From Mesobacillus jeotgali (GTDB lineage: Bacteria > Bacillota > Bacilli > Bacillales > Cytobacillaceae): 64,000 nt of DNA. Shown in pieces: positions 1 through 7,586 of this stretch. Both the position numbers and the translations under genes were made by a program. The notes under the pieces are model-generated. The model saw only the letters and a list, made by a program, of their open reading frames with translations. It had not been told where the DNA came from and ran no database searches. The number at the start of each line of letters is the position of its first letter. Position 1 is the stretch's first letter. The stretch spans positions 1 to 64,000 of the forward strand of contig NZ_FVZC01000005.1 in NCBI RefSeq assembly GCF_900166585.1. The letters are read 5' to 3'.

Positions 1-10
1 CTCTCCAAAA
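1..10 (-). rRNA. 16S rRNA, extreme 5' end (truncated by the window edge)
   Basis: Read on the minus strand the first bases are TTTTGGAGAG, the usual start of Bacillus 16S rRNA just before the universal TTTGATCCTGGCTCAG, which would lie outside the window. Only about ten bases are present, so the call rests on this match plus the boxA leader and tandem promoters just upstream, and on the B. subtilis precedent of an rrn operon next to pdaB. Confidence 0.7.
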
Positions 11-110
11 AAGAGTTATGAGTTAGCTCATAAGTTAAAACGTTGGCTCATGTTCTTCTATAATAGAAGCCATGAATAATTTATTGTTTGTTGACGCTTG
101 TTTGTTTAGT

Positions 111-122
111 TTTCAAAGAACA
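111..122 (-). promoter_or_regulatory. rrn boxA antitermination element
   Basis: The minus strand reads TGTTCTTTGAAA, the characteristic boxA-type leader motif of Bacillus rRNA operons, about 100 bases before the 16S start. In the family this element recruits the Nus antitermination complex to the untranslated rRNA transcript. The surrounding 1-150 segment is the transcribed 16S leader. Confidence 0.7.
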
Positions 123-156
123 ATTTCATTGTTCGCCGCTCGTAAGCGACTTTCAT

Positions 157-185
157 AATATATCATGCGACCAACTTAATGTCAA
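157..185 (-). promoter_or_regulatory. rrn promoter P2 (sigma-A type)
   Basis: On the minus strand TTGACA (180-185) and TATATT (157-162) are separated by exactly 17 bp. This is the promoter nearer to the 16S gene of a tandem pair. Bacillus rRNA operons commonly have two such promoters under growth-rate and stringent control through the initiating GTP pool; the start site itself cannot be fixed from sequence. Confidence 0.8.
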
Positions 186-253
186 CCACATTCTTTATTA
201 TTTTTCATCGCTGATTCATCGTTTTAGCGATTCGCTCAGCAGCGACGTTTATT

Positions 254-282
254 AATATAACAGGATAATTTATTCCCGTCAA
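254..282 (-). promoter_or_regulatory. rrn promoter P1 (sigma-A type)
   Basis: On the minus strand TTGACG (277-282) and TATATT (254-259) are spaced by 17 bp, about 97 bp upstream of P2. With P2 this gives the classical tandem arrangement of a Bacillus rrn operon. Confidence 0.75.
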
Positions 283-315
283 CATCAAATATTAAAAAAC
301 CTATCTTTTTGTATC

Positions 316-543
316 TTACCCTCTGGACGTGCTTTTCTTGGCCGGCATATACTTCAGGCATTCCTTTGGAGGCGCCACTCTTTTAAACAGTGAAAACAAA
401 ATTTGATATCGCTCTCTCATTGATCTTTTTACAATATGATCGATGCGTTCATCTCTGAGATCAAACAGAATTTCATCCATCTCTCTTTTTATTAAGTATT
501 CGATTTCCTTTAATTCCTTCTCATTGACCAGAACACCAAGCAT
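316..543 (-). CDS. Small conserved-type protein of unknown function, 75 aa
   Basis: The frame is open from 567, but the ATG at 541-543 is preferred because AGGAG lies seven bases before it, giving a 75-residue protein starting MLGVLVNEKELKEIEYL. The product is highly charged and predicted largely helical (runs such as EIEYLIKREMDEILFDL), with a basic C-terminal tail and no signal peptide or membrane segment. It lies between the rrn promoters and pdaB, divergent from pdaB. I do not recognise the family. The clear ribosome binding site and the lack of an overlapping better ORF support a real gene. Confidence 0.6.
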   Translation of the reverse strand: MLGVLVNEKELKEIEYLIKREMDEILFDLRDERIDHIVKRSMRERYQILFSLFKRVAPPKECLKYMPAKKSTSRG

Positions 544-681
544 ACATACACTCCTGTTCGTTTTCACATAGTGATTGTAGTGTTATCTTTTTTCCTGATT
601 TTTATAATCATAATTATCATATCTTTTGAAAGCCTGAATAAAAATTAGACAAGGAGTGCAGTGGACGAGGTGGTGAGAAAA

Positions 682-1434
682 ATGAATTTCTTTTATGTGA
701 TGAATGCGAAGTCAATTAAAACCGTTTTTGTTATAGTAGTCGCAGCCTTTTTTACAGCATGGTTCTTCTATATGGAAAACATGGTCCAGGTACCGGCTTT
801 TTCTGCAAAAGATGGTCCTAAAGCAATTTATCAGGGAGAAAATGATCTGGCTTTAACCTTTAATATTGGCTGGGGTGATGAGAAGGCTGGACCGATCCTC
901 GATGTGCTGGCCAAGCAAAAAGCTGGAGCGGTTACATTCTTTTTGTCCGGCTCCTGGGCAGAAAGGCATCCTGACCTTGTCAGCAGAATGGTGAAAGAAG
1001 GATATGAAATCGGCATGCTAGGGTACGAGTATAAGGATTACACTGAACTCGAGGAAGAAAAAATCAGGCGGGACATCCTGAAGGCGCAGGAAGCTTTTAA
1101 GAAGCTGAATGTGAAGAACATTGAATTGCTTCGTGCTCCAACCGGCCACTTTGACCAGCGCACCTTAAAGATTGCTGACCGGCTTGGGTATACGGTCGTC
1201 CACTGGAGTCTTGATACAAAGGACTGGACGAATCCGGGAACCACGGTAATTGCCGAAAATGCTGCAAAAGCAAAAAAAGGGGATATCCTGCTGATGCATG
1301 CTTCTGATTCCGCCAAACAAACTGCAGAAGCCTTGCCTCTTGTACTTAAAGATATCCGGTCAAAAAATTTAAAAATGGTCACCGTATCCGAGATGATTGC
1401 AAATGGTGACTCTAAATCATCAGAAGTAAAATAA
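682..1434 (+). CDS. pdaB: Polysaccharide deacetylase-family sporulation protein PdaB
   Basis: A 250-residue NodB-fold protein with one N-terminal membrane anchor (about residues 10-32), closely resembling B. subtilis PdaB (YbaN), which is needed to keep spores stable late in sporulation. The ATG at 682 is chosen over the GTG at 661 because GAGGTGG lies eight bases upstream and the protein then starts MNFFYV like its relatives. The catalytic-motif position reads TFNIGWGD, where active NodB enzymes have TFDDG, and the metal-binding His motif is replaced by a Tyr-containing stretch (GYEYKDY). PdaB proteins are atypical here, but the Asn is a further departure. The end matches the family (SAEVK-like SSEVK). 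A terminator follows at once. Confidence 0.93.
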   Translation: MNFFYVMNAKSIKTVFVIVVAAFFTAWFFYMENMVQVPAFSAKDGPKAIYQGENDLALTFNIGWGDEKAGPILDVLAKQKAGAVTFFLSGSWAERHPDLVSRMVKEGYEIGMLGYEYKDYTELEEEKIRRDILKAQEAFKKLNVKNIELLRAPTGHFDQRTLKIADRLGYTVVHWSLDTKDWTNPGTTVIAENAAKAKKGDILLMHASDSAKQTAEALPLVLKDIRSKNLKMVTVSEMIANGDSKSSEVK

Positions 1435-1463
1435 CCGCCCAACTATGCGTTGGACGGTTTTTT
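1434..1463 (+). terminator. Rho-independent terminator of pdaB
   Basis: Right after the pdaB stop, AACCGCCCAAC and GTTGGACGGTT form a stem with one mismatch around a five-base loop, followed by eight T. It overlaps the 3' end of the convergent kbaA and may act weakly in both directions. Confidence 0.8.
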
Positions 1464-2108
1464 TTGTGCTTTTTTGTTTGTTGTTCTTTTTTTCTCAAGG
1501 GCTTTCCGTTCCTCGATGGATTTCTGGTTAAGCTTATGCAGCACCATCAGCTGGTATGCATTGCAGACTAACAGCGGGAAAAGCATAAGATATACCCAGC
1601 TTTGCTCATTAACTCGAAGGATCGGTACCCATTCAATTACTGTTACGACAACCATGAAAAACAATGCTGGTATAAAAGCTTCTTTATTTGTTTGTCTTAC
1701 CTTCAGCATTGCAACGATGATTCCGGCAACAAGGACGATTGCGGCAAGCCCTATATATGGCAGGACGCTTTCACCTTTCTCGGCAAAGACATCATACCTG
1801 AGATAAACAAGGTCAAACAGTACAAAGGCAATCAGGAGCATCTGCACTGCGTTCCATAATGATTTAAAAATCCCCAGTCCAAAACGGTGGATCGTCAAAT
1901 ATGCAAAGAACCCCATTTGGCTAAGAATACTAAATATAAGACCGATGCCCATAAGCCATACTAAAATTGAAAGGAATTCAAGAATGTTAAAATCACTTAA
2001 CAGCTGCTGAAATTCGCTCCAGCGAACAATAAAGCCAACCACAGCGGTCGTTACGGCTCCAACAACCAATGTAGTGACAAACAAGTGTACCCAATTACGG
2101 CTAGTCAC
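1443..2108 (-). CDS. kbaA: KinB-signalling pathway activator KbaA
   Basis: A 221-residue hydrophobic protein with about six predicted membrane segments and a Lys-rich cytoplasmic tail (EERKALEKKRTTNKKAQKK). Position between gerD and pdaB and overall character match B. subtilis KbaA, which activates the sporulation kinase KinB and so the Spo0A phosphorelay. Translation starts at a GTG (CGTGACTAGC) preceded by GGGGGA. The gene is convergent with pdaB, its stop lying within the pdaB terminator, and divergent from gerD. Its tail is longer than I expect for the roughly 200-residue B. subtilis protein. Confidence 0.87.
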   Translation of the reverse strand: MTSRNWVHLFVTTLVVGAVTTAVVGFIVRWSEFQQLLSDFNILEFLSILVWLMGIGLIFSILSQMGFFAYLTIHRFGLGIFKSLWNAVQMLLIAFVLFDLVYLRYDVFAEKGESVLPYIGLAAIVLVAGIIVAMLKVRQTNKEAFIPALFFMVVVTVIEWVPILRVNEQSWVYLMLFPLLVCNAYQLMVLHKLNQKSIEERKALEKKRTTNKKAQKKPSNA

Positions 2109-2191
2109 GATTTTTTCCCCCAGAAACTAAATTAAACTGCACTATTTGATTGTACCAATGCGGGTTTGAAAAATCTAGGTGTCGCTTTTTG

Positions 2192-2222
2192 TGTATAACA
2201 ATTTGTCTTATTACTCATCCTA
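2192..2222 (+). promoter_or_regulatory. Candidate sigma-G promoter of gerD
   Basis: TGTATA (2192-2197), an 18-bp spacer and CATCCTA (2216-2222) fit the forespore sigma-G consensus (TGnATA, 17-18 bp, CATnnTA). gerD is a sigma-G gene in B. subtilis, so site and gene agree. The start site is inferred. Confidence 0.6.
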
Positions 2223-2257
2223 AAATTAGGGCTGTCTATGTGAAAGGGGATCAAGAA

Positions 2258-2905
2258 ATGAAAAAATGGATTAAAGTAGTCCTCCCCGCATCCTTTTTAT
2301 TATTGGCTGCCGGCTGTGCTCCAACCGAGTCAGGCGGGGGACAGGTTGATTATGAAGAAACAAAGAAAATGGTTGTCGACATCCTGAAAACTGATGATGG
2401 CAAAAAGGCGATCCAGGAAGTTATGGGTGACGACGGCATGAAGGAAAAGCTAATCATGGACCAGCCGGTCGTAACCGATACAATCGAGAAGACACTAACA
2501 TCTGATAAAGGCATGGATTTCTGGAAAAAGTCCTTTGAAGATCCCAAATTTGCGGAAAGTGTCGCAAAAAGCATGAAAAAGGAAAACGAACAACTGCTGA
2601 AGGACCTTATGAAGGATCCGGAATATAAAGGCATGATGATTGAGGTCATGAAGGATCCTGAATTAGAAAAAGAATTGACCACGGTCCTTAAAAGCAAAGA
2701 GTACAGAGAACACTTGCAGAAAGTAATGACCGAAACGTTTGAAAGCCCACTGTTCAAAGCAAAGCTGCAGGCAATGATTATCAAATCTGCTGAAGAAATT
2801 CCGACTCAAAAGCCAGAAGGCGGCGGCGGTGGCGGTGGTTCCGGCGGCGGCGGTTCTGGCGGCGGCGGTTCTGGTGAATCTGGCGGCGGTTCTGGAGGAC
2901 AATAA
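2258..2905 (+). CDS. gerD: Spore germination lipoprotein GerD
   Basis: The ATG at 2258 (after AAAGGGGAT) opens a 215-residue protein; the frame upstream to 2150 lacks a ribosome binding site. The N-terminus MKKWIKVVL...LLLAAGC is a lipoprotein signal peptide with a lipobox Cys at residue 20. The middle holds helical Lys/Glu-rich repeats (KDPEYKGMM, KDPELEKEL) typical of GerD, the inner-membrane scaffold that clusters nutrient germinant receptors into germinosomes. The last 30 or so residues (from about 2818) are almost only Gly and Ser in GGGGS-like units, making the protein longer than the roughly 185 residues of B. subtilis GerD. A shared terminator separates it from convergent salA. Confidence 0.92.
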   Translation: MKKWIKVVLPASFLLLAAGCAPTESGGGQVDYEETKKMVVDILKTDDGKKAIQEVMGDDGMKEKLIMDQPVVTDTIEKTLTSDKGMDFWKKSFEDPKFAESVAKSMKKENEQLLKDLMKDPEYKGMMIEVMKDPELEKELTTVLKSKEYREHLQKVMTETFESPLFKAKLQAMIIKSAEEIPTQKPEGGGGGGGSGGGGSGGGGSGESGGGSGGQ

Positions 2906-2915
2906 AACCACAAAT

Positions 2916-2944
2916 AAAAGCCTCTCCAAAAAGGAGAGGCTTTT
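2916..2944. terminator. Bidirectional terminator between gerD and salA
   Basis: AAAAGCCTCTCC and GGAGAGGCTTTT form a perfect stem with an A-rich loop. A/T runs on both sides let it stop transcription of both convergent genes. Confidence 0.9.
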
Positions 2945-2948
2945 AATA

Positions 2949-4007
2949 TTACTTCTTCTCAAGCATTTGTACAACTTCTTGTGCGATGTTTGTATAAATA
3001 GCGCCAATTTTATCGTCTTCCTGATAAATGGAAGGAGCAAAATCCTCTTCATTCCAGGTTGGCTGTCCAAGAGGAAGCTTGCCCAGCAGCTTAGTGTTCA
3101 GCTCGCCCGCCAGCTTTTCACCGCCGCCCTGACCGAAGACATATTCTTTCTCCTCAGTCAGTCTGCTTTCAAAGTAAGACATATTTTCGATGACACCAAG
3201 GATTTCATGTTCTGTTCTAAGTGCCATTGCTCCTGCACGTGCTGCAACGAATGCAGCTGTTGGGTGTGGAGTGGTGACGATGATTTCTTTGCAGGAAGGC
3301 AGCATTGTATGTACATCCAATGCAACGTCACCTGTTCCTGGAGGCAAATCCAATAGCAGGTAATCAAGCTCGCCCCATTCTACTTCATTGAAGAAACTAT
3401 TCAGCATTTTGCCAAGCATTGGGCCGCGCCAGATGATTGGTGCATTATCCTCAACAAAGAAGCCCATGGAAATGACTTTTACACCATGTCTTTCAACCGG
3501 GATGATTCTTTCCCCTCTTACAACAGGACGCTTTGTGATTCCCATCATGTCAGGAACACTGAAGCCATAAATATCGGCATCCACAAGTCCAACCTTTTTG
3601 CCTAATCGTGCGAGAGAGACAGCGAGGTTAACGGAAACGGTAGATTTTCCGACTCCGCCTTTTCCGCTCGCAATGGCGATGAATGTTGTTTTGCTGTTTG
3701 GAGAAAGCAGGCCTTCCTCTTCTTCAGGCGCCGCTGTCTGGAATTTAGATAGAACTTCGGCTGGAAGGTCGAAGAAGCGCAATCCTACTGACGCTGCTCC
3801 AGCACTTTTCAAAGTGTTTACGATTACGGTTTGCAGCTGCAGCTGTTCCGCTGTACCTGTTTTCGCAATGCCGATTTTAACGCTTACATGGTTCTTCTCT
3901 TCTTTTATCTTTATTTCTTCGATTGCATTTAGCTCTTCAAGTGTTTTATGTAAAAATGGATCTTTAAGGTCTTTTAGACTTTCACGCACCTTAGCTTCAG
4001 TTAACAT
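2949..4007 (-). CDS. salA: SalA, Mrp/NBP35-family P-loop ATPase
   Basis: A 352-residue protein with an N-terminal DUF59/MIP18-like domain (about residues 1-80) and a MinD/Mrp ATPase domain with the deviant Walker A GKGGVGKST (about 115) and DADIYGFSVP. In B. subtilis SalA (YbaL) relieves repression of exoprotease genes by acting on scoC; the wider Mrp family carries iron-sulfur clusters. The conserved C-terminal CxxC pair of many Mrp proteins is not visible, favouring a regulatory rather than a cluster-carrier role. The start ATG follows GAGGAAGGTG. The gene lies alone between two terminators. Confidence 0.9.
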   Translation of the reverse strand: MLTEAKVRESLKDLKDPFLHKTLEELNAIEEIKIKEEKNHVSVKIGIAKTGTAEQLQLQTVIVNTLKSAGAASVGLRFFDLPAEVLSKFQTAAPEEEEGLLSPNSKTTFIAIASGKGGVGKSTVSVNLAVSLARLGKKVGLVDADIYGFSVPDMMGITKRPVVRGERIIPVERHGVKVISMGFFVEDNAPIIWRGPMLGKMLNSFFNEVEWGELDYLLLDLPPGTGDVALDVHTMLPSCKEIIVTTPHPTAAFVAARAGAMALRTEHEILGVIENMSYFESRLTEEKEYVFGQGGGEKLAGELNTKLLGKLPLGQPTWNEEDFAPSIYQEDDKIGAIYTNIAQEVVQMLEKK

Positions 4008-4114
4008 AATGACACCTTCCTCTGTAAAATTTATCTACAATGCCAGTATACCATAATGATAAAATTCCCTAGTGTTAAACCTATCACACATTTCTGAAAG
4101 ATATTTTTACCAAT

Positions 4115-4142
4115 GAAAAAAGAAGGATCCTGGACCCTTCTT
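4115..4142 (-). terminator. Terminator of cwlD
   Basis: The minus strand has AAGAAGGGTCC and GGATCCTTCTT as a stem around a two-base core, followed by a T run, overlapping the cwlD stop codon. Confidence 0.8.
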
Positions 4143-4857
4143 ACTTTTCCCAAAATTTTTGTTCGTCAGTAAAATACCTGAGCATTCCCTCATAGATGGA
4201 GGCAGCCACTTTCTCCTGGTAGTCTTCCTGTCTTAGGTTTGCAGCTTCTCCTGGATTAGATAGGAAGCCGATTTCAACCAGGACTCCCGGTTTGTTCGTA
4301 TGCTTGAGAAGGTAAATACTGTTTGCCGCCTTCGCATCACGGTCGGTGTTTTCGAGATTCCGGCGCAATTCATCCTGGATAAGTTTGGCGGCTCGTTTGT
4401 TTTCTTTATAATTCGTTGAGTAGAAGGTTTGCGCACCTTTCCACTTCGAGGATGGAATTGCATTTAAATGGATCGTCGCGAAAAAGTCTGCTTCAGAATC
4501 GTTAATTAAATCCAGCCGCCTTTTTAAATCCTGGACCTTTCGTTTGCTGTATCCCTTAAGGCCCTTGTCGGCAAGATCCATATCTGTTTCTCGCGTCATG
4601 ATAACCAGGGCTCCCTGCTGCTGAAGATAATCCCGCAGCTTGAGGGAAACATTCAGTGCGATTTCTTTTTCAAAAGGATCTTCATCACCTGCACCGGGAT
4701 CTACTCCCCCATGACCGGGATCTAGATAGATGACTTTCCCAGTAAGAGGCAGGTTCCAGGATTCCCATGAATCGTTTTCAGTAAAATCATACTGCAATAT
4801 AAGGAACAGCACGGCAAGTCCGGCTGCAAACAATCCAATCTTAAGGTTCTTCCGCAT
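4141..4857 (-). CDS. cwlD: N-acetylmuramoyl-L-alanine amidase CwlD, spore cortex type
   Basis: A 238-residue Amidase_3 protein with a single N-terminal membrane/signal segment (about residues 7-22). The zinc ligands and catalytic Glu are all visible: DPGHGGVDPGA (His), EKEIAL (Glu), TIHLNA (His) and LVEIGFLSN (Glu). CwlD removes the peptide from muramic acid so that PdaA can form the muramic-delta-lactam of the spore cortex, which germination enzymes recognise. It follows ybaK on the same strand as in B. subtilis, where the pair is expressed in sporulation; the 73-bp gap between them has no obvious terminator. Confidence 0.95.
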   Translation of the reverse strand: MRKNLKIGLFAAGLAVLFLILQYDFTENDSWESWNLPLTGKVIYLDPGHGGVDPGAGDEDPFEKEIALNVSLKLRDYLQQQGALVIMTRETDMDLADKGLKGYSKRKVQDLKRRLDLINDSEADFFATIHLNAIPSSKWKGAQTFYSTNYKENKRAAKLIQDELRRNLENTDRDAKAANSIYLLKHTNKPGVLVEIGFLSNPGEAANLRQEDYQEKVAASIYEGMLRYFTDEQKFWEK

Positions 4858-4930
4858 GTTCTAAACCATCCTCCCGCTAGTCCCTGATAATAAACTATAT
4901 GGGACAGGTAGACGGTTTAGAACTATGCTC

Positions 4931-5374
4931 TTAATGGAGTCTTAGCTTATATTTCTTTTCACCCTTCATAAACCCTTCTCTCCACCAGCTGTCGACATAT
5001 TGTTCGCACAGATAGTAAAGCTCTTCTGATCCCACACCCTCTTCACCCTTTCCCCAAAACAGGAAAAAGTTATATAAGGTGTCAATCAAATGGCGCTCTT
5101 CTTTTTCACAGCGGGGTTTCACGGCTGATATGTTTTCCCCGTAATAGCCAAAACGGCTGAATTTCGCGCCAAGCAGATAAGCTTCGATCGCTACATCGTA
5201 GCAGGCTTCTTCAATTCCCGAGTTCATTATGAGGTTTGAGGTAAGCCTTGACGAGCTGAAATATTGTTTCACCCTGTTTTGCAGGATGTTGATGGATAGT
5301 TCACGGAGCATTGATCGCTCATATTTCACTTGTTTTTGCTTTCTTTTATCTATAAATGTCGTTACGACGTTCAA
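4931..5374 (-). CDS. ybaK: YbaK-family protein (DUF2521), function unknown
   Basis: A 147-residue protein matching B. subtilis YbaK in length, content and position directly upstream of cwlD. It starts at a TTG codon (TTGAACGTCGTAACG) preceded by AAGGGGTG. There is a basic N-terminus (IDKRKQKQVKYERSM), no membrane segment, and conserved aromatic stretches (FGYYGEN, LYNFFLFWGKGEE, WWREGFMKGEKKYKLRLH). No biochemical role is known to me; co-location with cwlD suggests a sporulation link. Confidence 0.85.
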   Translation of the reverse strand: MNVVTTFIDKRKQKQVKYERSMLRELSINILQNRVKQYFSSSRLTSNLIMNSGIEEACYDVAIEAYLLGAKFSRFGYYGENISAVKPRCEKEERHLIDTLYNFFLFWGKGEEGVGSEELYYLCEQYVDSWWREGFMKGEKKYKLRLH

Positions 5375-5633
5375 AGTTAATTCACCCCTTAGGAAATAGT
5401 GTTCAACCTGCAGGAGACTGTAATGCAGCCATTACGGACGTTTCCGTTTCCAGTTTTCACAGACGTTTACTGTATAATATAGTGATCCACCCATTAGGAT
5501 GAAATGCCCATATTTGGTTATTCTCTTACTATTAAAAACCCTACTATTGAAACTGTTCTTTAATTTTCAGAATTGTTAGACTTATTATTACAACTAGAAC
5601 TCGCTTCAATTTTATCTCTAAGGAGGGAAAGAT
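5375..5633. other. Intergenic region between ybaK and the subtilisin gene
   Basis: This 259-bp divergent region must hold promoters for both neighbours. A TATAAT lies at 5473-5478 on the plus strand, but no convincing -35 box is placed 16-18 bp before it. I see no repeat or small ORF with a ribosome binding site. Confidence 0.4.
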
Positions 5634-6599
5634 ATGGAGCAAGATGTTCGCGTTATACCTTACAAGGTGATCGAGGAGTCAGAGGAAATCAAAGAGGTGC
5701 CCCAAGGAGTCGAGTTGATTCAGGCACCGAAGCTTTGGGACAGAACCAAAGGGAAAGGCGTTAAAGTTGCTGTTCTTGACACAGGCTGCGAATCAACCCA
5801 CCCTGATTTAAAGGACCGAATCATTGGCGGAAGGAATTTTACAGATGACGACCGCAGCAATCCTGATATCTACACAGATTATAACGGCCATGGAACACAT
5901 GTTGCCGGTACAATCGCCGCCCAGGAAAATAATGATGGCGTGATTGGTGTTGCGCCCGAGGCTGGGCTATTGATCGTAAAAGTATTGAACAAGGCTGGCT
6001 CTGGAAAATACGAGTGGATCATCAAGGGCATTCAATATGCGATTGAACAAGAAGTGGATATCATCTCGATGTCACTCGGCGGACCCGCTGACGTTCCGGA
6101 ATTACATGAGGCAATCAAAACCGCTGTTGCTAAAAATATTCTCGTCGTTTGCGCTGCCGGCAATGAAGGCGATGGGGATGACTCAACCAACGAGTTTGCC
6201 TATCCAGGTGCCTATAATGAAGTCATCAGTGTCGGTGCGGTAAACCTTGAACGAGGTTCTTCCGATTTTACAAACTCACATAATGAAATTGATGTCGTAG
6301 CTCCGGGTGAGCGAATTACTTCCACCTATCTAAACGGAAAATATGCAACCTTAAGCGGAACTTCAATGGCCGCACCGCACGTATCCGGTGCACTTGCATT
6401 GATTAAATCATACGCAGAAGCCCAGTTTGAACGGGAACTGTCAGAACCCGAATTATACGGTCAATTGATTAAGCGGACCGTACCGCTAGGCAATTCACCT
6501 AAGCTCGAAGGCAATGGACTTGTTTACCTTACTGTACCGGAGCATCTAGCAGAAATCTTTGACCAGAGCTTTAAAACCATGGCCATGGATGCTATATGA
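5634..6599 (+). CDS. Intracellular subtilisin-like serine protease (IspA type)
   Basis: A 321-residue S8-family protease with the full triad: Asp in VAVLDTGCES, His in NGHGTHVAGTIAA, Ser in SGTSMAAPHVSG, plus the oxyanion Asn in AAGNEG. There is no signal peptide. The short N-terminus holds VIPYKV, resembling the LIPY motif of intracellular subtilisin propeptides that block the active site until processed. Such enzymes (B. subtilis IspA) degrade cytoplasmic proteins in late growth and sporulation. Translation starts at ATG after AAGGAGGGAAAG. The stop overlaps the start of the following endonuclease gene by four bases (ATGA), so the two are translationally coupled. Confidence 0.93.
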   Translation: MEQDVRVIPYKVIEESEEIKEVPQGVELIQAPKLWDRTKGKGVKVAVLDTGCESTHPDLKDRIIGGRNFTDDDRSNPDIYTDYNGHGTHVAGTIAAQENNDGVIGVAPEAGLLIVKVLNKAGSGKYEWIIKGIQYAIEQEVDIISMSLGGPADVPELHEAIKTAVAKNILVVCAAGNEGDGDDSTNEFAYPGAYNEVISVGAVNLERGSSDFTNSHNEIDVVAPGERITSTYLNGKYATLSGTSMAAPHVSGALALIKSYAEAQFERELSEPELYGQLIKRTVPLGNSPKLEGNGLVYLTVPEHLAEIFDQSFKTMAMDAI

Positions 6600-7369
6600 T
6601 CCTGCCATCAGTCGAGTTTTATATTGAAAGCATTGAGAATAGAACGTATTATGAGGCTGAACTGGACTCTGGAATCCGGGACAAGTATTACTGCAATGCA
6701 GTTTTTACACCTGAAGAACTTAGCTATCTGCTTATCGAAACCCATACGTCCTATTTGAGATATTCGCCACATGAATATGTATATCCATGGGTGGATCTGC
6801 AAGAGAACCTTCAGTTAAAGAGCTTATACTCTGGGCGGGATCTGGATCCGGTGAAGGTAATTAAAGAAGATTTGCAGCAGATAGAAGCTCTGCAAGATGC
6901 AGGCATGGCTGCCAATTCCAAGGCTACATTCAATACCGAACACGTTGTGCCCCAATCATGGTTCGATGGCAATGAGCCTATGCGAGGTGATCTTCATCAT
7001 CTGTTCGCCTGTGAGCCAGGCTGCAACAGCATGAGGAGTAACTTCCCCTATCACGATTTCCAAGGTTATGAGCCAGATATTCAAGCCCAGAGAATCCGGA
7101 CAGGCTGCGGTATGGCAGAGGAAGGGAAATTCGAGCCAGAATACGGAAAAGGAATTGTCGCCAGGGCTGTATTCTATTTTGCATTAAGATACATGAATGA
7201 AGTCGATATTACGAATCGTTTCGACTTTCGCTTGCTGCTGCGATGGCATTTTGTGAATCCAGTTACCGTTTACGAAAAGCATCGAAATTTCTCTATACAG
7301 GAACTGCAGGGAAACCGGAACCCTTTTATTGATTTTCCAGAGCAAGCTGAAAAAATGCTTGGACTATAA
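6596..7369 (+). CDS. Endonuclease I family (His-Me finger) nuclease, apparently cytoplasmic
   Basis: A 257-residue protein with Endonuclease_1 hallmarks: FNTEHVVPQSWF (catalytic His, about 112-123), MRGDLHHLFACEPGCNSMRSN (metal-binding Asn region), GKGIVARAVFYFALRY and the C-terminal GNRNPFIDFPE. Relatives include secreted B. subtilis nucleases (Bsn/YurI), but no signal peptide or membrane segment is present: the N-terminus is MILPSVEFYIESIENRTYYE. The start overlaps the upstream subtilisin stop by four bases and there is no separate good ribosome binding site, indicating coupling. Likely a non-specific DNA/RNA endonuclease acting inside the cell; substrate and timing are inferred only. An approximately 100-residue N-terminal segment before the catalytic core is unassigned. 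Confidence 0.85.
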   Translation: MILPSVEFYIESIENRTYYEAELDSGIRDKYYCNAVFTPEELSYLLIETHTSYLRYSPHEYVYPWVDLQENLQLKSLYSGRDLDPVKVIKEDLQQIEALQDAGMAANSKATFNTEHVVPQSWFDGNEPMRGDLHHLFACEPGCNSMRSNFPYHDFQGYEPDIQAQRIRTGCGMAEEGKFEPEYGKGIVARAVFYFALRYMNEVDITNRFDFRLLLRWHFVNPVTVYEKHRNFSIQELQGNRNPFIDFPEQAEKMLGL

Positions 7370-7372
7370 GTG

Positions 7373-7406
7373 AAAACCGCCTGCACTCGGGCGGTTTTTG
7401 AGTTTT
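7373..7406 (+). terminator. Terminator of the subtilisin-endonuclease operon
   Basis: AAAACCGCC and GGGCGGTTTTT form a stem around a short loop, followed by T-rich sequence, just after the endonuclease stop. It closes the two-gene unit. Confidence 0.9.
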
Positions 7407-7586
7407 TTATGTGGTTTATCTTCTAACGAGTGCCTTCTTATACTCCTAATACCGACGCGCTTGCTGGATCATTCATGAGTTTATTATCCTAGTTCTCCTC
7501 TTTTCTGCTGTCCAATTCTTACCTTCCCGTAACAGATATATAATTTCCTCCCTTAGCAAAACCTAAAAATAAAAAGGAGGATCAAG

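Noticed and set aside
5440..5480. Sigma-A promoter for the subtilisin gene
   Set aside because: A TATAAT is present, but no -35 box at 16-18 bp spacing matches the consensus well enough to call.
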